Assembly: GCF_036803785.1 (NCBI RefSeq)
Contig: NZ_DAIRTR010000083.1
Coordinates: 1-13,881 of the forward strand
Length of the DNA: 13,881 nucleotides
Reading direction: 5' to 3'
Origin: Pelomicrobium sp036803785
GTDB lineage: Bacteria > Pseudomonadota > Gammaproteobacteria > Burkholderiales > UBA6910
Part shown: piece by piece, positions 1 through 6,823 of the stretch
Numbering within the stretch: the stretch's first letter is position 1
Layout of the letters: the number at the start of each line of letters is the position of its first letter
Made by a program: the position numbers and the translations under genes
Notes under the pieces: model-generated
The model's input: only the letters and a program-made list of their open reading frames with translations
The model's database searches: none
Told to the model about the DNA's origin: nothing

Positions 1-309
1 GGGGCGGAAGGAAACGGGCGGCGCCTCCGGCTCGATTTCCGGCGCCGGGCGGGGCGCGTCGGCACCCTCCGCTTCCGGTCCGGGCAAGACGCTGACCGTG
101 AGGGGCGTCAGCACCGCTGGAAGCCGTACTTCGTCATGGATTAAAGGCACCGGTAGCAGCAAGGCCACCCCGTGCAGCAGGGCCGAGCCCGCGAGGAACC
201 AGGCGATGGGCGTGGGCCTCGGGGGAGCCTCCTCTTGCCGCGCCGCCGCCCCCCCCGGCGAGCGGGGAAATTCGAGGATTTCGGCGGACTTTTCCACGGA
301 CTGGCGCAT
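1..309 (-). CDS. TonB-family energy transducer, N-terminal part (runs off left edge)
   Basis: Reading leftwards from the ATG at 309 gives 103 codons without a stop, so the C-terminus lies outside the window. The visible part has a cytoplasmic head of about 33 residues and one membrane segment at residues 34-58. A proline/glutamate-rich stretch starts near residue 75, as in the periplasmic linker of TonB. In the membrane helix, Ser42 and His46 form the S-x3-H pair that is conserved in TonB (Ser16/His20 in E. coli). By family, it would couple the ExbB/ExbD proton channel to TonB-dependent outer-membrane receptors. There is no Shine-Dalgarno before the ATG (the preceding bases are pyrimidine-rich), and no other ATG, GTG or TTG lies between it and the in-frame stop at 343-345. 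The C-terminal TonB domain cannot be seen, so a related single-helix protein remains possible. Confidence 0.7.
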   Translation of the reverse strand, partial: MRQSVEKSAEILEFPRSPGGAAARQEEAPPRPTPIAWFLAGSALLHGVALLLPVPLIHDEVRLPAVLTPLTVSVLPGPEAEGADAPRPAPEIEPEAPPVSFRP

Positions 310-321
310 AGGAGGAAGGAA

Positions 322-327
322 ATCATA
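322..327 (-). promoter_or_regulatory. Possible -10 element of the left tonB-like gene, giving a very short leader
   Basis: The minus strand reads TATGAT here, matching TATAAT at 5 of 6 positions. The predicted transcript start would be near 315, only about six bases before the ATG at 309. This would fit the missing Shine-Dalgarno and suggests near-leaderless translation. No good -35 hexamer is visible upstream, so the call is tentative. Confidence 0.3.
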
Positions 328-383
328 CCTGGGCCGCCTCGCCTAGCCTGTTTGCCTCGCCCCTGACAGGAAAGCGCCACGGG

Positions 384-413
384 TTGCCAGGGGCAGCGCC
401 GGCCGACGATAAT
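384..413 (+). promoter_or_regulatory. Sigma-70 promoter for the sirB-like gene
   Basis: A -35 hexamer TTGCCA (384-389, 5 of 6 to TTGACA) and a -10 hexamer GATAAT (408-413, 5 of 6 to TATAAT) are separated by 18 bases. Transcription would start near 420, giving a leader of about 85 bases before the ATG at 506. This is the best sigma-70 match I found in the gap between the two divergent genes. Confidence 0.5.
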
Positions 414-505
414 GCGTTGCCGTATGGGCTGCAGCGGTAGCGTTCAAATCCGATCGGCAGTCGAACCTGGCATCCCACCTTCCTGCGCTGCAATCCGAGC
501 CGGCC

Positions 506-898
506 ATGGCCTACTACACCTGGATTAAGCACCTGCACGTCGCCTGCGTGGTGGCAAGCTACGGGCTGTTCTTCGTCAGGGGAGTGTGGATGATCGTCGA
601 GTCGCCGATGCTCCATCGGCGATGGGTCAGGATCGTCCCCCATGTGAACGACACCGTGCTGCTCGCCGCCGGCCTCACCCTTTCCTTCATGATCGCCCAG
701 TACCCGTTCGTCGCCGGCTGGGTGACTGCCAAAGTGGTGGCGCTCATCCTCTATATCCTGCTCGGGATGTACGGGCTGAAGCACGGCGAGACCAAGCGCG
801 ACCGGGTACTCGCCTGGATCGCCGCCCAGGTCGTGTTTCTCTATATCGTGGCGGTGGCGATCACCAAGAGCACCAACCCAATGGCGACATGGCTCTAG
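506..898 (+). CDS. SirB2-like integral membrane protein
   Basis: This is a 130-residue, very hydrophobic protein with about four membrane segments (roughly residues 10-30, 47-64, 71-92 and 101-121). It has the overall look of the SirB/SirB2 family: an early H-x-x-x-A motif in helix 1 (HLHVACVVASYGLFFVRG), the RRWVRIVPHVNDTVLL loop with a conserved His-x-Asn-Asp before helix 2, and a C-terminal helix ending in TKSTNPM. SirB2 was named for effects on invasion-gene expression in Salmonella. Its biochemical function is unknown, and in most environmental bacteria that name says nothing about virulence. The ATG at 506 has only a weak GAG six bases upstream. The gene ends 45 bases before the racemase-type gene and may be co-transcribed with it. 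Confidence 0.8.
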   Translation: MAYYTWIKHLHVACVVASYGLFFVRGVWMIVESPMLHRRWVRIVPHVNDTVLLAAGLTLSFMIAQYPFVAGWVTAKVVALILYILLGMYGLKHGETKRDRVLAWIAAQVVFLYIVAVAITKSTNPMATWL

Positions 899-943
899 CG
901 CTGGGCCGAAGAGAAAAGCGTTGAGGCCTAGAGCATCGATCCC

Positions 944-2122
944 GTGACCTCCCGCCCCAAGCCCCTCGCCGGCGTGCGGGTGCTGGACCTGACCCGTCTG
1001 TTGCCGGGCCCCCTTTGCACCCTGCATCTGGCCGACCTGGGCGCCGACGTGGTCAAGGTGGAGGACCCGCGGCAGGGCGACGACGCCCGCCGCTTCCCTG
1101 CAGCTGCGGGTGTGGTCTCCCCCTTCTTCACGCTGCTCAACCGCAACAAGCGGGCGCTGCGGCTCGACTTGAAGCACCCCCTCGGGCGCGAGGCATTCCT
1201 GCGCCTGGCCCAGGGGGCCGACGTGGTGGTCGAAAGCTTCCGTCCCGGGGTCATGGAGCGCCTGGGTGTGGACTACCCGCGGCTCGCTACGGCGAACCCG
1301 AAGCTCGTCTATTGCGCCATCACCGGCTTCGGCCAGAACGGGCCGTACCGGGATCACGCTGGCCACGACGTCAACTACCTGGGTCATGCCGGCGTGCTGG
1401 ACCAGATCGGCCCCGTCGGGGGCGCCCCGGTGATCCCTAACCTACAGATCGCGGATACGCTCGGCGCCCTCATGGGGACCACCGGAATCCTGGCGGCGCT
1501 GCTGGACGCCCGGACGAGCGGTCGCGGCCGGCTGGTGGACGTCTCTATGACCGACGCGGTGCTGGCCCACGCTATCTTTCCGATGCTTGCCCTGTTGAGT
1601 CAGGGGCGCACCGCACCCCGGGGCGAGGACACGATCAGTGGCGCGCTGCCCTGCTACAACGTCTACCCGACCGCCGACGGGCGCTATGTGGCAGTGGGGG
1701 CGCTCGAGCGCAAGTTCTGGGACCGGCTGTGCGAAGTGTTGGCGCGTCCGGACTTGAAACCCAAGCAGATGCCAGATGACCCCCAGGAGCGTACCCAGGT
1801 CAAGGCCGAGCTGGCTGCAATCTTCGCCTCCCAGCCCCTCGCCCACTGGCTCGAGCGCTTCCGCCACGCCGACTGCTGTGTGTCGCCCGTGGTCACCTTA
1901 GAGGAAGCCCTGGCCGATCCCCACTTCAACGCCCGCGGCATGATCGTGCGCGACGTCGACGGGCAGCCAGTCCAGTTCGCCTGTCCCTTACATCTTTCCG
2001 ACTTCACGTTCTCGGTCGAACGAGCGCCTCCCCAGCCGGGCGAGCACAGCGAGGAAGTCCTGGCCGAAGCCGGCTTCACCGAGGGGGAGATCGAAGGATT
2101 GCGCGCTGCCGGCGTCATCTAG
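944..2122 (+). CDS. Alpha-methylacyl-CoA racemase-type enzyme (CaiB/BaiF family)
   Basis: This 392-residue protein has the family III CoA-transferase fold: N-terminal LAGVRVLDLTRLLPGP and DLGADVVKVEDP, then LNRNKRALRLDLK and ESFRPGVMERLG. Within the family it matches the racemase branch. The GHDVNY motif carries His141, and Asp171 follows 30 residues later in LQIADTLGA, the same spacing as the His126/Asp156 catalytic pair of M. tuberculosis MCR. The reaction would be epimerisation at C2 of 2-methyl-branched acyl-CoA, as needed for beta-oxidation of isoprenoid or sterol side chains. The substrate here is unknown. The start is a GTG at 944. The Shine-Dalgarno is poor (GAGG lies about 18 bases upstream), but the N-terminus aligns with the family. 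About 210 bases follow before the next gene. Confidence 0.88.
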   Translation: MTSRPKPLAGVRVLDLTRLLPGPLCTLHLADLGADVVKVEDPRQGDDARRFPAAAGVVSPFFTLLNRNKRALRLDLKHPLGREAFLRLAQGADVVVESFRPGVMERLGVDYPRLATANPKLVYCAITGFGQNGPYRDHAGHDVNYLGHAGVLDQIGPVGGAPVIPNLQIADTLGALMGTTGILAALLDARTSGRGRLVDVSMTDAVLAHAIFPMLALLSQGRTAPRGEDTISGALPCYNVYPTADGRYVAVGALERKFWDRLCEVLARPDLKPKQMPDDPQERTQVKAELAAIFASQPLAHWLERFRHADCCVSPVVTLEEALADPHFNARGMIVRDVDGQPVQFACPLHLSDFTFSVERAPPQPGEHSEEVLAEAGFTEGEIEGLRAAGVI

Positions 2123-2130
2123 CCTCGGCC

Positions 2131-2178
2131 GCCTGACACACAGAGCAGGCCGTCGGCCGCGGCTCCTAGCGCAAGGAG
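2131..2178 (+). repeat. Inverted repeats after the racemase gene, possible terminator
   Basis: Just after the stop codon, GCC-GCCTG is answered about 10 bases on by CAGGC-C and GGC. A second small dyad, CTCCT/AGGAG with a six-base loop, lies at 2163-2178. Neither is followed by a T-run, so intrinsic termination is uncertain. Confidence 0.25.
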
Positions 2179-2262
2179 TGACGCCGGCCGCTCTTCCAGA
2201 TCGAACGGCGCCGCCATCGCCCACCCGCTCGACTGTGGGACTCGCGCGGCAGACAAGAAAGG

Positions 2263-2304
2263 TTGAGCCAGATCAAATCCCCCGAAGGCGCTCCGAGGTA
2301 TAAA
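2263..2304 (+). promoter_or_regulatory. FNR/ANR-type box with -10 element upstream of the hemerythrin gene
   Basis: TTGAG-CCAG-ATCAA at 2263-2276 differs at one position from the FNR/ANR/DNR consensus TTGAT-N4-ATCAA. A TATAAA -10 hexamer lies at 2299-2304. A transcript start near 2311 would put the box centre (2269.5) at about -41.5, the class II activator position. No sigma-70 -35 hexamer is needed or seen. A GGAGG Shine-Dalgarno at 2321-2325 precedes the ATG at 2331. The geometry suggests activation under low oxygen, or in response to nitric oxide if the regulator is DNR-like. Confidence 0.6.
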
Positions 2305-2330
2305 GAATCGTCTTCGCGACGGAGGCGACG

Positions 2331-2909
2331 ATGGTCGACATTCTGGACGCGCTCAAAAAACAGCACGCCCACATGCGTGGGATGCTGCAGGTGATCGAGA
2401 AAGCGATCGAGGACTTTGGCGCAGGCGGCCGACTCGATCCCTATCTGGCCGATGCGCTCCTGCGCTACATCGCCCAATTCCCGAAAACCGTCCATCGTCC
2501 GGTGGAAGTGGCCGTCTACCAGGCACTGGGACAAGCCGATGCGTCGCTCGCCGCATTGGCAGAGACGACCGCGGCTGAGCACGGGGACCTGGAGGCGCGC
2601 GCCGAGCATCTCCGCGCGCTCCTGTTCTGGAGCGGACAGCACCCCGAGTTCCCGCGGCAGCTGGCCGTGTCCATGGCCCGTGCGCTGATCGGCGACCTGC
2701 GCCGGCACATGGGCGAGGAAGAGGACAGACTCTTCCCGGTGGCGGAAAAGCGCCTCGACGCCGCCGCCTGGGCTCGGGTGAGAGCGGCCGCTGGAACAGC
2801 GGGCCCCGCATGGCGATCGCGCATCCGGCCGCTACGCCGGCTTTTTGCGCAAATCGCCGCCCTGACACCCCCGCCGCCGAGGCAAGGCAAAAACGTCAAA
2901 CCCGCTTGA
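2331..2909 (+). CDS. Hemerythrin-like (HHE) domain protein
   Basis: This 192-residue helical protein carries the scattered His/Glu set of a bacterial hemerythrin-like four-helix bundle: His12/His14 in helix 1 (KKQHAHMRGML), His55 and Glu59 (VHRPVE), His84 (AAEHGDLE), and His126 with Glu130 in HMGEEEDRLFP. Such proteins bind a diiron centre and have been linked to oxygen or nitric-oxide sensing and handling, or to iron-sulfur repair. The role here is not fixed by sequence. The domain ends near residue 145. A basic, proline-rich tail of about 45 residues follows. The start is supported by GGAGG five bases upstream. The FNR-type box in front suggests expression under oxygen limitation. The 3' end overlaps the convergent CoA-transferase gene by 14 bases. 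Confidence 0.85.
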   Translation: MVDILDALKKQHAHMRGMLQVIEKAIEDFGAGGRLDPYLADALLRYIAQFPKTVHRPVEVAVYQALGQADASLAALAETTAAEHGDLEARAEHLRALLFWSGQHPEFPRQLAVSMARALIGDLRRHMGEEEDRLFPVAEKRLDAAAWARVRAAAGTAGPAWRSRIRPLRRLFAQIAALTPPPPRQGKNVKPA

Positions 2910-4077
2910 CGGCCTCTTCGAGCCAGTCGTGCCAGACTTCCTCGCTGTGCTCGCCCAGCAGCGGCGGCGGCCGAGAAATCTCGAAAGCGTAGTCGGAAAG
3001 AAAAACCGGATAGGCAGTCGTGTGGGTGCGGACCCCGTTCGGCAAAGTGAGCGGCTTGACCAGGTTCATGGCCTCGATATGGGGATCGGACAGGATTTGC
3101 GCGTAATCGTTGATGGGGGCGCAAGGCACGCCGCGCCGATCCATTTCCTCGAGCCATTCGGCCGCCGTGCGACAGGCGAACAGGGGTTGCAGGATCGAGA
3201 CGAGCACTGCCTGGTTGCGCGCCCGCAGCGCCTGGCTCTTGAAGCGGGGGTCGTGGGCGAGATCGGGCTTTCCCACCGCTTCGCATACTTCCCACCATAG
3301 CTTGTCATTGCCGGCGGCGATGACGAAGTAATCGTCCTTGGCGCGAAAGGCCTGATAGGGGGCGTTGCGGGGGTGGGCTGAGCCCAGGCGGCGCGGAGGC
3401 GTGCCGGTACCGAAGTATTCGCTGGTCTGCAGCGCAGCCACACCGATTAAGCTTCCCACCATGGAGCAGTCGATGAAGGCGCCGGTGCCCGTTTCCCTGC
3501 GGCGTATCAGGGCAGCCAGAATGGTGTAGGCGGCGTAGAGCCCGGCGCAGAAATCGCCGATGGGCACGCCGCACTTGACCGGTGGCCCGCCCTCCTCCCC
3601 GGTCACGCTCATCACTCCGCTCATCGCCTGGACGGTGACGTCGAAGGCCCCTTTCTCCGCGTAGGGTCCCTTTTGCCCGTAGCCCGAGATGGAGCAGTAC
3701 ACCAGGCCCGGGTTGTCCGCCTTGAGCGCTTCGTAGCCGAGGCCCAGACGGACCAGCACGCCGGGGCGGAAATTCTCAATCACCACGTCCGCCCGGGCCG
3801 CGAGCCGGCGCAGTCGGGCGACGTCCGTTTCGCTTTTCAGGTCGGCGGCGAGGCTCCGTTTGTTGCGGTTGAGGGAGGCGAAATTTTCGCTGAAGGCGCC
3901 TCCCTCCGCTCCGACCGACAGGGGCGGCCACGCCCGCATGCCGTCGCCACCGTCGGGACGCTCCACTTTCACCACATCGGCGCCCAGATCGGCGAGGAGC
4001 GAGCCCGCAAACGGGCCGGCCGCGATCTGGCCGAACTCCAAGACTTTCAACCCCGCCAGCGGCTTGCGAATCGACAC
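2896..4077 (-). CDS. Family III CoA-transferase (CaiB/BaiF)
   Basis: This 393-residue protein carries the family signatures KVLEFGQIAAGPFAGSLLADLG, LNRNKRSLAADLK and ENFRPGVLVRLG. The catalytic aspartate expected to form the acyl anhydride is Asp175 in VPIGDFCAGL (Asp169 in formyl-CoA transferase). The histidine used by racemases is replaced (Phe145 in KGAFDVTVQ), so this is a transferase, unlike the protein at 944-2122. It would move CoA from a donor thioester to a carboxylic acid, activating or recycling the pathway acid. The start is a GTG at 4077, with GGGGGA and AAGG just upstream. It follows the Rieske oxygenase gene by 74 bases on the same strand, so it is probably the last gene of that operon. 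Donor and acceptor cannot be read from sequence. Confidence 0.9.
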   Translation of the reverse strand: MSIRKPLAGLKVLEFGQIAAGPFAGSLLADLGADVVKVERPDGGDGMRAWPPLSVGAEGGAFSENFASLNRNKRSLAADLKSETDVARLRRLAARADVVIENFRPGVLVRLGLGYEALKADNPGLVYCSISGYGQKGPYAEKGAFDVTVQAMSGVMSVTGEEGGPPVKCGVPIGDFCAGLYAAYTILAALIRRRETGTGAFIDCSMVGSLIGVAALQTSEYFGTGTPPRRLGSAHPRNAPYQAFRAKDDYFVIAAGNDKLWWEVCEAVGKPDLAHDPRFKSQALRARNQAVLVSILQPLFACRTAAEWLEEMDRRGVPCAPINDYAQILSDPHIEAMNLVKPLTLPNGVRTHTTAYPVFLSDYAFEISRPPPLLGEHSEEVWHDWLEEAVKRV

Positions 4078-4151
4078 GCGCCTTATCCCCCTTTTTTCGT
4101 TAAGACGGACCTGTCGCCCCCTCGGAAACGGAACTCTCGGGCGAGCCCATT

Positions 4152-5270
4152 CTATCCTTGCTTCGTCAGCACGGGCGAGCCCATCGAAGCAGCCGACGCC
4201 TTGCCTTGCGCCGCCAGGATCTCCTCGTGCCGCATCTGGGCCAGCACTTGGCGCGCCCGGCGCAAGGCCTTGTCGGACTTCAGGAATAGTTCCGAATATC
4301 CGTCATCGGGATAGTCCAGCATCTGCTGCTGCCGCTCGAGGGCCCAGCGGTCCTGGGCAACCACGTTCGGGAACATCTCGGCGATACGCCGGGCGGCCGA
4401 CTTGGCGGGATCGCCGCGGGAGCGATGGTCAGCGCGGCAGTTCACACACCAACGCCAAACGTGATTGCGGTCGTCCACCGGCGTATGGGTATGCAACAGC
4501 ACGTATCCCCGGTCCATGCCAGTGCCTAGCTGCCCCGGTGGCGCCACCCGCAACTCCACCCGCGTCAGGCCCGGGCTCAGCATGCAATGGGTGTGTTCCC
4601 GGTCGACGACCTCGTAATGAAACCAGTCGACGAAGTAGGGAGGCTGGACGTAGTTGCTGGCGCGGCGGATCGTCTTCACGAAGCGGTAGCCTCCGATTTC
4701 TCCCTCCACCAGCTCGATGGGCAAGAGGCTATTGGCGTAGTCGCCGATGTTGCCATCGTGCAGCGGATAGAAATGGGTGATGTCGAGCAGGTTCTCGATT
4801 AGCAACAAGTAGTTTGCCGGAACGTGCATCGGTCCGGAATCGATCGACTCCCAGGTCGGATCGGCGACTTCCGGGGTGCGGGGCGGCTGGAACAAGGCGG
4901 CGCGCTCCGGATTGCCAGGCCAGACCCACACCAGACCGTCCTGCTCGATCACCGGAAAGGGACGCAGCCTGGCCTGGGGCGGTATGTGTCCGTCGGGATG
5001 GGACGGAATCTTCACGCACTTGCCCTGCTCGTCATAGCAGAGACCGTGATAGGCGCATTCGAGCGTACCGTTGTCCAGCAGGCGCCCCTCGGAGAGGGGG
5101 AAGCGCTTGTGGCAGCAGCGATTGTCGAAAGCGACTACGCTGCCCCCCCGGGTTCGCCAGATGACCAGTGGCTGCCCTGCGATCTTGTGTCCGGTCAGCG
5201 TCTCCGGCTTGAATTCGTGGGACAGACCGGCGACGTACCAACAATCCTTGACGTACTGATACGATTCCAT
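4152..5270 (-). CDS. Rieske non-heme iron oxygenase, alpha subunit (vanillate O-demethylase VanA type)
   Basis: The 372-residue protein has an N-terminal Rieske domain with Cys52-x-His54 and Cys72-x2-His75 binding the 2Fe-2S cluster. The C-terminal catalytic domain has Asn160, Asp163, His166 and His171 in ENLLDITHFYPLH, with Asp307 (VAQDRWALERQQ) as probable third iron ligand. This arrangement matches the homotrimeric VanA/dicamba monooxygenase group, which O-demethylate or hydroxylate aromatic acids and related compounds. I chose the ATG at 5270 because GAGGAG lies nine bases upstream and MESYQYVKDCWYVAGL is the usual family N-terminus. An upstream in-frame start at 5351 would add 27 atypical residues. 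It sits 93 bases after the reductase gene and belongs to the same operon. The exact substrate is unknown. Confidence 0.92.
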   Translation of the reverse strand: MESYQYVKDCWYVAGLSHEFKPETLTGHKIAGQPLVIWRTRGGSVVAFDNRCCHKRFPLSEGRLLDNGTLECAYHGLCYDEQGKCVKIPSHPDGHIPPQARLRPFPVIEQDGLVWVWPGNPERAALFQPPRTPEVADPTWESIDSGPMHVPANYLLLIENLLDITHFYPLHDGNIGDYANSLLPIELVEGEIGGYRFVKTIRRASNYVQPPYFVDWFHYEVVDREHTHCMLSPGLTRVELRVAPPGQLGTGMDRGYVLLHTHTPVDDRNHVWRWCVNCRADHRSRGDPAKSAARRIAEMFPNVVAQDRWALERQQQMLDYPDDGYSELFLKSDKALRRARQVLAQMRHEEILAAQGKASAASMGSPVLTKQG

Positions 5271-5363
5271 GGATGTCAGCTCCTCTTGCAAACTCAGCTT
5301 GCCCCCGCCCCAGCCGCGCCCCGCAACGGCCGTCGCATTTGCCTTGCCCATACCGCGCTGGCG

Positions 5364-6404
5364 CTACAGATCCAGCACCAGCACGGGGGTCCTGGATCGG
5401 GAGCAGCACACGAGCACGAACTCTTTGCGGTCGGCCTCGTCCAGGACGAAGTCACGGTGATCCGGCTCCCCGCCGACATAGCGCGTGAGACAAGTTCCGC
5501 ACACCCCGTTCTCGCAGGACGTCTCGATGAAAACGCCGTTCTCTCGCAGCACCGCGACGATGGTCTTTTCAGCAGGCACTTCCAGCTCACGCCCGCTGCG
5601 AAGCAGCCTGATTCGGAACGGGCGATTTCTGGATTGCGAGGCGGACGCATCCGGGGGCGGGGAAAAATGCTCGCAGTGCACGGCCTGGGGCGGCCAGTGA
5701 GCGCAAGCTGTTTTGACCGTCTCCATGAAGCCCGGGGGGCCGCAGTAATACAGATGGGTGCCGGGCTCCCATGGGCGCAGCAACGTGCCCAGGTCGAGCC
5801 CGCGGGCGGGATCTCCACCATCATGATGGACCGTCACCTTCCCCGCCGCGATGAGCGGCCCGAGGCGCTCGAGGAACGCCGTCCGTTCGGGAGAACGGGT
5901 GCAATAATGGAGACGATACTCACCGCCCCGGGCTTCGAGCTCCGCGATCATGGCCATCATCGGGGTGACGCCGATGCCGCCGGCGAGCAGCAGATGGCGT
6001 CGAGCTCCTTCGGCCAGGGGAAAATGGTTGCGCGGCCCGGCGATGGTGAGGCGCTCTCCGATTCGGACGTTTTCATGCAAAGCCTTGGATCCGCCGCGCC
6101 CCTGGTCCTCCCGCTGCACGGCGATGAGGTAGCGATGCCGCTGCCCGGGATCGCTGCACAGGGAATACTGACGCACGCACCCCGGCTTCACATGGACGTC
6201 GATGTGGGCGCCGGCGGTGAAGCCGGGCAACGCCTCACCCCGAGGATCCCTCAGTTCGAAGCTCGCGATGCCCTCGGCTTCCAGCACGATGGCCCGCACC
6301 TGCACTTGGCGCAAGGCAGGGGCACTGCTCGCCTCGGCATCCCCTTGGGCGAGTGTCATGTCCTCTTTTTCACAGTTCGGACGAAAAACCGCTGCCTGTC
6401 CCAT
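5364..6404 (-). CDS. Oxygenase reductase, ferredoxin-NADP reductase fold with C-terminal 2Fe-2S (VanB type)
   Basis: This is the electron-transfer partner of the Rieske oxygenase. In order it shows a flavin-binding domain with RQYSLC (residues 78-83), an NAD(P)-binding domain with LLAGGIGVTPMM (about 139-150) and YYCGPPGFM (219-227), and a plant-type ferredoxin domain. Cys297, Cys302 and Cys305 (SCENGVCGTC) plus a cysteine at 333/334 ligate the 2Fe-2S cluster. The order flavin-NAD-ferredoxin is that of class IA phthalate dioxygenase reductase and VanB. The ATG at 6404 is preferred because GAGGAAGGA precedes it. An internal ATG at 6359 gives 331 residues, closer to family length, and is the main alternative. 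It is the first gene of the minus-strand operon, divergent from the LysR regulator. Confidence 0.92.
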   Translation of the reverse strand: MGQAAVFRPNCEKEDMTLAQGDAEASSAPALRQVQVRAIVLEAEGIASFELRDPRGEALPGFTAGAHIDVHVKPGCVRQYSLCSDPGQRHRYLIAVQREDQGRGGSKALHENVRIGERLTIAGPRNHFPLAEGARRHLLLAGGIGVTPMMAMIAELEARGGEYRLHYCTRSPERTAFLERLGPLIAAGKVTVHHDGGDPARGLDLGTLLRPWEPGTHLYYCGPPGFMETVKTACAHWPPQAVHCEHFSPPPDASASQSRNRPFRIRLLRSGRELEVPAEKTIVAVLRENGVFIETSCENGVCGTCLTRYVGGEPDHRDFVLDEADRKEFVLVCCSRSRTPVLVLDL

Positions 6405-6448
6405 CCGTCCTTCCTCGAAAGGGGGTAAAGAATCCAAACGAAAACGCC

Positions 6449-6464
6449 TTTTCTTCGCAGAAAA
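6449..6464 (-). repeat. Small hairpin in the reductase-gene leader
   Basis: TTTTCT and AGAAAA form a perfect six-base stem around a four-base TCGC loop (GCGA on the minus strand). Weaker flanking pairs come from CGC and GCG. It lies between the proposed -10 and the ATG at 6404, so it would be part of the mRNA leader. Its effect is unknown. Confidence 0.3.
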
Positions 6465-6480
6465 AAGCGCGCGCAGGGAA

Positions 6481-6525
6481 CTATAAGGGAGGGTGCATTA
6501 TTGATAAAAGCGATATTTATTGATA
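6481..6525 (-). promoter_or_regulatory. Probable promoter and regulator site of the Rieske operon, with phased GATA half-sites
   Basis: On the minus strand a -10-like TTATAG lies at 6486-6481, with no convincing -35, as is common at activator-dependent promoters. Just upstream of it, the plus strand carries TTATTGATA twice (6498-6506 and 6517-6525). GATA cores start at 6503, 6512 and 6522, so they are 9 and 10 bases apart, about one helical turn. An imperfect dyad ATAAA-N7-TTTAT sits at 6504-6520. The position between a LysR-type gene and its divergent target operon is the usual place for the regulator's binding site. Binding by that regulator is an inference. Confidence 0.45.
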
Positions 6526-6823
6526 TTGTCCGTTCATGAATATTGAACTCATGCCTGCCCGCCGATCCCGCTACCTCCCCTGGAAACGGGCCGGTGCACC
6601 CAATCTCTTGAAGGGGGGGGCCTGCACCGAGGTGCAGGGGTCGAGCTGGCCCTCAGGATCTCCCTCTGTAAGCAGCTCATGCCGTTCAACCCTGCTTGGC
6701 AGATCGAACTCGAGGAGAAGGCTTAAGCCGATGCCCTACCCCAGAAGGTTGCATGGCCTCATGCAAGAGCAGGATGCCCCCTCCCGCTTGCGGGATTCCG
6801 ACTGGGCTTTGTGAGGTCGACGA
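6526..6823. other. Intergenic leader region before the LysR-type gene
   Basis: About 300 bases separate the AT-rich operator region from the regulator start. I see no convincing gene here. An open frame at 6536-6814 has no family resemblance and no good ribosome site. The stretch holds an eight-base G run (6613-6620) and a perfect palindrome at 6621-6638. The ribosome site GAGG for the regulator lies at 6813-6816, seven bases before the ATG. Confidence 0.4.
6621..6638 (+). repeat. Perfect 18-base palindrome CCTGCACC-GA-GGTGCAGG
   Basis: Two eight-base arms flank a two-base centre. As RNA it would make a seven-pair stem with a four-base loop, directly after an eight-base G run. It could be an operator or part of the regulator's mRNA leader. 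No T-run follows, so it is not an intrinsic terminator. Confidence 0.5.

Noticed and set aside
323..1387. Long minus-strand frame of 354 residues opposite the SirB-like and racemase genes
   Set aside because: It lies antisense to two proteins with clear family signatures and is rich in His, Gly, Arg and Pro in the way GC-rich shadow frames are. No domain is recognisable.
4824..6428. Plus-strand frame of 534 residues opposite the Rieske oxygenase and reductase
   Set aside because: It is a mirror frame of two genes with complete catalytic motifs. High GC at third positions keeps stop codons rare. No family features are seen.
6536..6814. Open frame of 92 residues between the reductase and LysR genes
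   Set aside because: It has no recognisable family, no good ribosome site, an eight-base G run and a palindrome inside it, and its composition does not look like a protein. It is better read as leader and regulatory DNA.
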